From contig MU646718.1 in NCBI GenBank assembly GCA_026770585.1, positions 147,949 to 173,040 on the forward strand: a stretch of DNA of 25,092 nt. The letters are read 5' to 3'. Each line of letters starts with the position of its first letter. Positions within the stretch are counted from its first letter, which is position 1. Below the pieces are notes generated by a model, which was not told the DNA's origin, ran no database searches, and was given only the letters and a program-made list of their open reading frames with translations. Position numbers and translations under genes: made by a program. The DNA comes from Baffinella frigidus (Eukaryota > Cryptophyceae > Cryptomonadales > Baffinellaceae). Of this stretch, positions 20,438 through 25,092 are shown piece after piece.

Positions 20438-20520
20438 GTGCACATAGAGGGGGTAGCGTTTGCCTCCCGCGCATCTCTGCGCGCATCCGCGGGTGCTGAG
20501 CCGCGCTCTCGCTGGCTCTG
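20438..20520 (+). CDS. Candidate exon: VHIEGVAFASRASLRASA
   Basis: Between AACTCGCAG and GTAGTC, 83 nt encode VHIEGVAFASRASLRASA, then GAEPRSRWL with a split final codon. The upstream 30 nt are a short CCCTAAA-like run. The last 25 nt plus donor are echoed at 20705-20730. Arg/Ala/Ser-rich; no family recognised. Confidence 0.4.
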
Positions 20521-20529
20521 GTAGTCTCC

Positions 20530-20700
20530 CCACACAGTAAACCCTACACCCTACAATCTACACCCTACACCCTATACCCTACACCCTACACCCTACACCC
20601 TACACCTGACACCTGACACATGACACATGACACCTGACACATGACACCCTACACCCTACACCCTACACTGTAAAGCCGACACCCGACACCCTACACCGTG
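20530..20700 (+). repeat. CCCTACA array with ACATGACACCTG variant
   Basis: CCCTACA units give way to 7-8 nt ACACATG/ACACCTG units (20605-20645) and back. The variant sub-block shows local homogenisation by slippage. Confidence 0.85.
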
Positions 20701-20745
20701 GGCGCCGATCCGCGCGCTCGCTGGCTCTGGTAGCCTCCCGTCTTA
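20701..20745 (+). pseudogene. Echo of the 20438 exon end and donor
   Basis: GATCCGCGCGCTCGCTGGCT then CTG|GTAGCCTCCCG matches 20500-20531 (CTCGCTGGCTCTGGTAGTCTCCC). Another intron-start copy, CGCCACAGTAA, also recurs at 20530 and 20805. Confidence 0.55.
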
Positions 20746-20747
20746 TC

Positions 20748-20770
20748 GAACATTCTAGAATGTTCTAGAA
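20748..20770. promoter_or_regulatory. Perfect heat-shock-element-like array
   Basis: GAA-CA-TTC-TA-GAA-TG-TTC-TA-GAA: five alternating GAA/TTC units with exact 2-nt spacing, the canonical form bound by heat-shock factor trimers. It also includes the 18-bp palindrome GAACATTCTAGAATGTTC. No promoter or gene start is visible next to it, so function is uncertain; it may simply be a palindrome. Confidence 0.3.
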
Positions 20771-20814
20771 CGCCCCCCCCCCCCGCGCAGCTCGAAACTC
20801 CACCGCCACAGTAA

Positions 20815-20882
20815 CCCCTACGCCCTGCAATCTTTACTCCGCACCCTACACCCTACACCGTAAAGCCTACACCCTGTACCGC
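20815..20882 (+). repeat. Degenerate CCCTACA run
   Basis: Imperfect units (CCCTACG, CCCTGCA, CCCTACA) follow the echoed intron start at 20805. Confidence 0.7.
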
Positions 20883-20924
20883 AGACATTCTCGCAGTGTT
20901 CACCTGGTTGCCGTGCACAGATTC

Positions 20925-21236
20925 AGCACTCTCACCCCCCCGATTCGTTGTCATTGGGGGGGTGAGGGCAGGCAGCCTGACACCCGACCCCTACGTCCTG
21001 ACCCTGAACCCTAAACCCCGAACTCTTAACCCTAAGACATCAACCCTAAACCCGAAACCCGAAACCCGAAACCCGAAACTCTAAACCCTAAACCCGAAAC
21101 CCTAAACCCTAAACCCTAAACCCTACACCCTAAACCCTAAACCCCAAACCCTAAACCCTAAACCCCAATCCCTAAACACCAATCCCTAAACCCCAAACCC
21201 TAAACCGAAAATCGAAACCCAAACAGGCTCACACTC
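20925..21236 (+). repeat. Echo of the pre-exon segment and a long CCCTAAA/CCCGAAA array
   Basis: CAGCACTCTCACCCCCCCGA followed by GCAGCCTGACACCCGACCCC (20923-21000) is repeated at about 21301 and 21480. The array 20998-21230 is mostly CCCTAAA and CCCGAAA and ends AACCCAAACAG at an exon copy. Confidence 0.8.
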
Positions 21237-21300
21237 CCGCCAGCGGACGGATCAGCGGGCGCGGGCGATATGCAGTTCGCCGACTCGTTTGTTCATCGAT
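21237..21300 (+). pseudogene. Copy 1 of the LTLPPADGSAGAG exon
   Basis: Reads LTLPPADGSAGAGDMQFADS after AACAG, then diverges at GTTTGTTCATCG. It is open and close to intact but short. Confidence 0.5.
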
Positions 21301-21402
21301 TCAGCACCCTCACCCCCCCGATCCTTGGTCGCTGGGGCAGTGTCGTTGGGCACACTGAAGCGTGTACTGGGCAGCCTGACGCCCACCCCCCACGTCTTTC
21401 AG

Positions 21403-21467
21403 GCTCACACTCCCGCCGGCGGACGGGTCAGCGGGCGCGGGTGGTCTGCAGTTTGCCGAGTCATTTT
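21403..21467 (+). pseudogene. Copy 2 of the LTLPPADGSAGAG exon
   Basis: After CTTTCAG reads LTLPPADGSAGAGGLQFAES, then F and TAA. Preceded by the same GGGCAGCCTGACGCCCACCC stretch as copy 3. Confidence 0.55.
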
Positions 21468-21540
21468 AACCCCAACCACCTCGACCCTTGGTCACTGTGA
21501 CAGTGCCCACGGGCAGCCTGACGCTTTCCACGACCCGCAG

Positions 21541-21652
21541 GCTCACGCTCCCGCCGGCGGACGGGTCAGCGGGCGCGGGCGATATGCAGTTTGCCGAGTC
21601 GTTTTCAGAGCGCCGGGCGCCACTCGCGACGCTGCATCTTGCGTCCGCCACG
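21541..21652 (+). CDS. Candidate exon: LTLPPADGSAGAGDMQF, longest copy
   Basis: Between GACCCGCAG and GTACGG, 112 nt encode LTLPPADGSAGAGDMQFAES, then FSERRAPLATLHLASAT. It is the last and fullest of three copies (periods 166 and 138 nt). Upstream text reads VTVTVPTGSLTLSTT in the same general frame, so the CAG might also be coding. 3' fragments recur at 21775-21831 and 22110-22142. The Gly/Ser/Ala loop between hydrophobic strands suggests a beta domain; family not recognised. Confidence 0.5.
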
Positions 21653-21662
21653 GTACGGAAAT

Positions 21663-21768
21663 TCTCGGTCTATTTGGGCTCACCAATCTGGTGAGTCCGG
21701 GGTTTTTTTGGCTCCAAAGTAGTTGGGTTTTACCGCGAAGCCAGGATGTCAACTTGAGAATAGTCGGG
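21663..21768 (+). mobile_element. MITE family 1, copy H
   Basis: CTCGGTCTATTTGGGCTCAC, CAATCTGGTGAGTCCGGGG, then TTTTACCGCGAAGCCAGG and ATGTCAACTTGAGAATAGTC. It starts about ten bases after the donor of the exon at 21541 and is followed by a damaged copy of the same exon, repeating the arrangement at 18.6 kb. The internal GTGAGTCC ... AATAG segment is intact at both ends. Confidence 0.7.
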
Positions 21769-21774
21769 CGATTT

Positions 21775-21842
21775 GCAGTTTGCCGCGTCTTTTGCAAAGA
21801 GCGCCGGGCGCTTCTTGATCCTCATTGCTTCTGCCACGGTGC
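21775..21842 (+). pseudogene. Damaged 3' copy of the LTLPPADG exon
   Basis: GATTTGCAGTTTGCCGCGTC, then AAAGAGCGCCGGGCGCTTCT and GCTTCTGCCACG|GTGCAA align with the second half of the exon. Frame is broken by indels. Confidence 0.55.
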
Positions 21843-22085
21843 AACGTCTCCCCTATCTTCAATAACGCCCCCCCTATCTTCGATAACGTCTCCCCTATCT
21901 TCAATAACGTCTCCCCTATCTCAATAACGTCCCCCCTATCTTCAATAACGTCTCCCCTATCTTCAATAACGTCTCCCCTATCTCAATAACGTCTCCCCCA
22001 TCTTCAACAACGTCTCCCCTATCTTCAATAACGTCCCCCCTATCTTCAATAACGTGTCCCCTAACTTCAAAAACGTCTCCCCTAT
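21843..22085 (+). repeat. CCCCTATCTTCAATAACGTCT minisatellite
   Basis: About 12 units of 19-21 bp. The unit is pyrimidine-rich on the + strand. Some units lack TC (CTATCTCAATAACG), alternating in a pattern (for example at 21918 and 21978) that implies higher-order duplication. Translations on either strand are artefacts. Confidence 0.95.
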
Positions 22086-22107
22086 AGAGTTTCCCCGTGT
22101 GCTTCCA

Positions 22108-22145
22108 CTGACCCATCCACTTGCGACACTGCACCTTGCATCCGC
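22108..22145 (+). pseudogene. Second 3' echo of the LTLPPADG exon
   Basis: CCACTTGCGACACTGCACCT then TGCATCCGCCACG|GTGCAC encodes PLATLHLASAT and the donor, matching 21620-21652. Confidence 0.55.
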
Positions 22146-22169
22146 CACGGTGCACGTCATTCCCCCCCA

Positions 22170-22306
22170 CACTTAGCAGCGGCCGAGTTTCTTTCCCCCC
22201 GGATATCCGGGGAAAATGCGGTTAGAATCAAATGCAAATGGATAAGATTCTAGTACAAATTGTTAAGATGGACTGTATCCATGAAGCCCCCGGTGGCTGC
22301 TAAGTG
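22170..22306. mobile_element. 137-bp element with CACTTAGCAGC ends
   Basis: Left CACTTAGCAGCGGCC and right GGTGGCTGCTAAGTG are inverted repeats (11 perfect bases). Inside is the palindrome CCCCGGATATCCGGGG also present at 7536. No coding capacity. Confidence 0.55.
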
Positions 22307-22431
22307 GGCGCGCAGTTTCCCCCCCCCGCATGTCGCTTTTGTGCGGGCTCGCAATATTTTGGGCCGAAATACTGCGTAGCTGCTCCGTACCGTGAGCCAG
22401 CAGCACTGCACTGCTAGCCAGGATATTTTAC

Positions 22432-22514
22432 CTTAAGTCAACTTGGCTGATCTTCGGCAGTAAGTTGCCATTTCGTTTAGATGGACCTGCTCTGGGGGCA
22501 AGCATTTGACTTAA
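22432..22514. repeat. Inverted pair CTTAAGTCAA ... TTGACTTAAG
   Basis: Ten-base perfect inverted repeats enclose 63 nt. It may be another small element; the same TTGACTTA core follows at 22534. Confidence 0.5.
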
Positions 22515-22559
22515 GAAACTGATTTTTAGGGGCAGTTGACTTAGGCGAAATGTTCTGGC

Positions 22560-22635
22560 GGGCAGTGCACTGTGACAACCCTGAAGATTGCCCTGCGGGA
22601 GGTGGCTGAATCGCGGGGTTGCAGGGGGCAAAGCA
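22560..22635 (+). CDS. Candidate exon copy: VTTLKIALREVAES
   Basis: The frame reads VTTLKIALREVAESRG from about 22569. It is an amphipathic helix. Related text recurs at 22766 (VTALKLTSK), 22857 (VTTLKIAL then W, with TGA after VAE) and 23162 (MAESDSRFNLPEQLE, continuing where this copy diverges). The 22915-22962 and 23180-23207 ends (CAGCCCGAG|GTACTC, CAGCTCGAG|GTGCTT) look like donors. The full exon is probably scattered over these copies; no single copy is complete. Confidence 0.35.
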
Positions 22636-22759
22636 GCGGCGAAAAGGCATTCACGTTTCAACCTGTGTCACCCCTTGTTGACCCGCAAGAAGCGGGGCAA
22701 CTGAGGACCACCCCACAGCGTTTTCCGCGGCGCCCCACTCGTGTCCGCGGTTTTCGTGC

Positions 22760-22965
22760 CGTAAGATACGATCACTGTGACAGCCCTGAAGCTTACTTCG
22801 AAAATCGATTTTCGCCTCGAGTTGACTGATACAAAAACTCCGCCCTGGCAGTGCCCTGTGACAACCCTGAAGATTGCCCTGTGGGAGGTGGCTGAATGAT
22901 AGGGTTGCAGGTGCAAAGCAGCGGCGAAAAGGGATTCGCGATTCAGTCTGCTGGAACAGCCCGAG
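22760..22965 (+). pseudogene. Two damaged echoes of the TLKIALREVAES exon
   Basis: ACTGTGACAGCCCTGAAGCT at about 22770 is a short echo. At 22855-22962 a long one has CTGTGACAACCCTGAAGATT and GCCCTGTGGGAGGTGGCTGA, then TGATAG, and later CAGTCTGCTGGAACAGCCCG before AG|GTACTC. GTGCAAAGCAGCGGCGAAAA is shared with 22625-22645. Confidence 0.55.
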
Positions 22966-23156
22966 GTACTCCCACTCTCATCTGAAAAGCTAACGCCAGC
23001 GAGGTACTTAGAGCCTACGGATTGCCTACGGTAGGAGTCCCCCTCCTACGACGTTTAAAGACCTTTTTGTTTAAAACCCCCACCTTTATCTGAGAGAATG
23101 TATTGAGTCCAGCCTTTCCTGCCAACGACAGTTACTACACAAACGCTTTTCTATTA
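22966..23156 (+). other. No gene recognised
   Basis: Includes TACGGATTGCCTACGGTAGG (23018-23037), related to the phrases at 5535 and 17590, then AT-rich unique sequence. Confidence 0.35.
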
Positions 23157-23207
23157 GCAGTATGGCTGAATCGGATTCTCGGTTCAACCTGCCGGAACAG
23201 CTCGAGG
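23157..23207 (+). CDS. Candidate exon end: AESDSRFNLPEQLE
   Basis: GCAGTATGGCTGAATCGGAT leads to the frame AESDSRFNLPEQLE ending GAG|GTGCTT. It overlaps in sequence with the end of the exon copies at 22600 and 22940. The mix of acidic and hydrophobic residues is protein-like. An upstream boundary at GCAG (23160) would start the exon with TATGGC. Confidence 0.35.
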
Positions 23208-23575
23208 TGCTTGCACCCCCGCTTGCACTTTTGTATTTTCATTTTTATAAGAATAGGTGGACCCCCGCGTGTACCTCCAGAACAGAATGCATCCCAATCG
23301 GTCTGGTGGTCAAGGGTGTGTGGTCACGTGTAGATACGGTGGTCCAGTGCAATCATTTTGGCCAGGCCGAACCGATTCCGTCAAGCGAAAAGCGCCCCCG
23401 CTCCGTCCACCTTGTCGCCGCAACCCACGCCAAATTACCTGAGGGGGTTCGGCTCTTTCCGACCGTCCCATTTAACGGGGATGACTTTTGAAAACCGCTG
23501 CGCTGAGGGGGGGGTGACTTTTGGCGACCTCCTTCCTGGAATCTGGCGTGGAATACACCTTTCTTTCTTGCTTCT
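23208..23575 (+). other. Unique stretch ending in a TTGACTTTTGGCG-type repeat
   Basis: Open frames exist but lack splice context or family likeness. At 23482-23551 TGACTTTTGAAAACCGCTGC, then GTGACTTTTGGCGACC and TCTGGCGTGG recur at 24739-24806 with similar spacing, so a dispersed repeat of about 70 nt is present twice. Confidence 0.5.
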
Positions 23576-23650
23576 GCAGAAGTGAGCTACACGCTGGTCT
23601 CCGCAGAGCGCGCTCGCATCTCTCTCGGAAACAGTTGAGCGTGGAGTTCC
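23576..23650 (+). CDS. Candidate exon copy: SYTLVSAERARISL
   Basis: After CTTCTGCAG the text reads SYTLVSAERARISLGNS, then TGA; the next codons (AWSS) shift out of frame relative to later copies, which continue GEAWEVELHS. The 5' half exists only here. A deletion of a few bases in GGAAACAGTTGAGCGTGGAG would explain the stop. Confidence 0.35.
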
Positions 23651-23764
23651 ACTCTTCGTTTCTTGGCTCCCCCACTCTGGGTAGGTGGCTCGTGGTATTT
23701 ACGACTCTGTGTAGGTGACTCGTATATCACCAAGTATACAAGGCATACTAAGATACCTACTCGC

Positions 23765-23820
23765 CGCGATTAAATCTCTCTCGGTAGCAGGTGAGGCGTG
23801 GAAAGTGGAGCCACATAGTG
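23765..23820 (+). pseudogene. Echo ISLGSR / GEAWKVEP
   Basis: CGCGATTAAATCTCTCTCGG then TAGCAGGTGAGGCGTGGAAA repeats the exon middle; TAG interrupts it. Confidence 0.5.
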
Positions 23821-23914
23821 AATTGGAGCGTGTCTTCCAGAAAGAAGGTTGCCTGATCCAATTCCCTATGGGCTGAAAGTATTTAAATTAAATGCTCTAA
23901 ATTAAATATTCATC

Positions 23915-24008
23915 GCGATTAAATCTCTCTCGGACGCAGGGGAGGCGTGGGAAGTGGAACTCCACTCTCCGTTTCTTCGCGACAAATGGGTGCAGGTTCT
24001 CTCCCTCT
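23915..24008 (+). CDS. Candidate exon copy: GEAWEVELHSPFLRDKWVQV
   Basis: The frame reads SLSDAGEAWEVELHSPFLRD, then KWVQVLSLC from about 23925. The ending RDKWVQVL is reminiscent of the C-terminal helix of PH domains (acidic/basic residue, then W..aL), a weak hint only. The 3' part with following intron text (CCTACATACCGTATTTA) is tandemly repeated twice more (24145, 24327). Confidence 0.4.
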
Positions 24009-24420
24009 GCCCTACATACCGTATTTAACCATATAAATGCCCCCCCCCAATATATGGTTAAAGTTCGGTCCTGCTGCATGCCCTACGTATACTGTATTTA
24101 TCCATATAAATGCCCCACCCTTATCTGGCCACACACCGGTTTCGGGCGTTTCTTTGCAACAAGTGGGTGGAGGTTCTCTCCCTCTGCCCTACATACCGTA
24201 TTTAGCCATATAAATGCCCCCCCCCATATATGGTTAAAGTTCAGTCCCGCTGGAGGCCCTACGTATACCGTATTCAACCATATAAATGCCCCCCCCCTTA
24301 TCTGGTCACATACCGTTTTAGGGGCGTTTCTTCGCGATAAATGGGTGCAGGTTCTCTCCCTCTGCCCTACATACCGTATTTAACCATATAAATGCCCCCC
24401 CCGTATGGTTAAATACGGTA
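23999..24420 (+). repeat. Three-unit ~177 bp tandem with TACCGTATTTAACCATA inverted repeats
   Basis: TCTCCCTCTGCCCTACATAC begins at 23999, 24177 and 24353. Each unit holds TACCGTATTTA.CCATATAA, then ATGCCCCCCC and an inverted or partial inverted partner (ATATGGTTAAAGTTC). The last unit ends as a perfect hairpin, TACCGTATTTAACCATA ... TATGGTTAAATACGGTA (24372-24420, 49 nt), probably a separate tiny inverted-repeat element nested in the exon's intron. Confidence 0.8.
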
Positions 24421-24439
24421 GTCGGGGCATCCCCTGTCT

Positions 24440-24578
24440 CCACACGGTGGACTACGAGGGTTTCGTTGACCCTGGATTCCAGGGTGATACGTGACCAATT
24501 TGCGTCAGGAAAAATCGTCAAGTTGATTGTCTTCAGGCAAGCTGACTTTTGATGAAAGGTTCGTAATCCACCGTGTGG
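24440..24578 (+). mobile_element. MITE family 2, best copy
   Basis: CCACACGGTGGACTACGAGG at the left and TTCGTAATCCACCGTGTGG at the right are inverted repeats of about 18 bp, extended by CT/AG to 24438-24580. The interior has TTGACTTTTGATGAAAGG next to the right end, as in the copy at 8811 and the partial copy at 6067. No clear target duplication was identified. Confidence 0.8.
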
Positions 24579-24580
24579 AG

Positions 24581-24852
24581 GGCACACGCAATCTCAGGTT
24601 GGTGTCAAGGTGTAGGGTTTGGCCGAATGATGTGGTAGTGTGCATGGGGAACCCAATTTTACTCAGTTAGCGCTAGGTCTTGCCACGCCAGAGTGCAGGA
24701 GGGGGTTAATTTTTTTAAACCGCGTCTGGAAGCGGTGTTTGACTTTTGAAAACTACTGCCTTGCAAGGGAATTGACTTTTGGCGACCCCTTCGAAGACTC
24801 TGGCGTGGTGCGGGTTTGTGGGAGCGGGGCATGAACGCGGGCGGGGCAGTGA
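24581..24852 (+). other. No gene; second copy of a TTGACTTTTGGCGACC repeat
   Basis: 24739-24806 matches 23482-23551. The rest is unique and unassigned. Confidence 0.5.
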
Positions 24853-24883
24853 AACCATAAATCCTAAACCCTAAACCTTGTAG
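24853..24883 (+). repeat. Short CCCTAAA run ending at TTGTAG acceptor
   Basis: Four units (CCATAAATCCTAAACCCTAA) lead into ACCTTGTAG and the next candidate exon. Confidence 0.8.
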
Positions 24884-24945
24884 GTAGAGCTAGAGACAGC
24901 TGCCATCCCCATATGCTCAACGACGCCCGCCCCTCCCCATATAGC
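24884..24945 (+). CDS. Candidate exon: VELETAAIPICSTTPAP
   Basis: After CCCTAAACCTTGTAG the frame reads VELETAAIPICSTTPAP. The donor is not clear, and AT-rich TATAGCTATATACATGG follows. It starts with AG|GT as many others do. Weak evidence, chiefly the acceptor and the reading frame. Confidence 0.3.
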
Positions 24946-24990
24946 TATATACATGGCTATATATATGGTTAGCTATTCATCTATATATAT
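24938..24990. repeat. AT-rich palindromic stretch
   Basis: Overlapping TATAGCTATATA and GGCTATATATATGG motifs form several short palindromes. It could be a TA microsatellite or a decayed element. Confidence 0.6.
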
Positions 24991-25060
24991 CCTGAAACCC
25001 TAAACCCTAAACCCTAAACCCTAAACCCTATACCCTATACCCTAAACCCCAAACCCCGCC
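24991..25060 (+). repeat. CCCTAAA array before the last acceptor
   Basis: Ten units, mostly perfect, then CCCTATA and CCCCAAA. Followed by CGCCCCTCCGCAG. Confidence 0.9.
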
Positions 25061-25069
25061 CCTCCGCAG

Positions 25070-25092
25070 GCTCTCCAAAAAGCCATCGCCGA
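25070..25092 (+). CDS. Candidate exon start, cut by window edge
   Basis: After CCCCTCCGCAG the frame reads ALQKAIA and continues past the window edge. The acceptor has a fair pyrimidine tract formed by the telomere-like array. It suggests the gene continues to the right. Confidence 0.3.

Noticed and set aside
21289-21927. 212-codon open frame on the plus strand
   Set aside because: It crosses exon echoes, a MITE copy and the minisatellite in a frame different from the LTLPPADG frame.
21843-22085. CRISPR array
   Set aside because: The units are directly adjacent with no unique spacers, and the context is eukaryotic; it is a minisatellite.
1-25092. tRNA or rRNA genes
   Set aside because: No cloverleaf with a GGTTCGAATCC-type T-arm and no conserved rRNA core was seen on either strand by eye; a covariance-model search would be decisive.

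Overview
The window looks like nuclear DNA of a eukaryote, not a bacterium, plasmid or virus. No long intact reading frame exists on either strand; the longest open stretches are low-complexity or repeat shadows. Signs of a eukaryote are short (35-165 nt) exon-like blocks bounded by AG and GT, many microsatellites, several small inverted-repeat elements of MITE type, and very abundant degenerate plant-type telomeric repeat (CCCTAAA and CCCTACA variants). TTTAGGG telomeres occur in land plants, many green algae, chromerids and dinoflagellates. A unicellular alga or alveolate is my best guess, but the species cannot be fixed from this sequence. A 278-base run of N marks an assembly gap inside a microsatellite.

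The most economical reading is that the + strand carries the middle of one or a few very large, intron-rich genes. Candidate exons, in order: an EF-hand helix and an EF-hand loop (0.7-2.05 kb); an Ala/Leu-rich helical exon (4.2 kb) and a second helical exon (4.7 kb); a Gly-rich exon (5.75 kb); an acidic/lysine-rich linker (6.95 kb); exons at 7.75, 9.3, 10.4/10.9 (coiled-coil type), 11.26 and 12.15 kb; a Lys-rich repeated exon (14.4-15.3 kb); phase-0 exons at 15.5, 15.9 and 16.05 kb; exons at 16.8 and 17.5 kb; a second EF-hand (18.5 kb); and exons at 19.1, 19.7, 20.4, 21.5, 22.6-23.2, 23.6-24.4, 24.9 and 25.07 kb. Only the EF-hands are recognisable as a family. Whether all belong to one transcript is inference.

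Three features recur. (1) Most exons are accompanied by decayed copies of themselves ('exon echoes'), often upstream and often with stops or frameshifts, with a better copy downstream. (2) Introns are largely degenerate CCCTAAA/CCCTACA arrays that run directly into the AG of the acceptor, and about half of the exon starts read AG|GT. The telomere-like repeat is CCCTAAA on the + strand nearly everywhere, except a 0.55-kb tandem block (13.2-13.8 kb) where it flips to TTTAGGG. (3) Small non-autonomous elements with clear terminal inverted repeats lie between the echoes. One family (at least eight copies) contains an internal segment with GTGAG near its start and AATAG at its end, and two copies sit directly against exon ends, as an introner-like element would.

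No rRNA, tRNA, CRISPR array, transposase or reverse transcriptase was seen. Nothing here establishes expression; transcript data would decide which blocks are exons.
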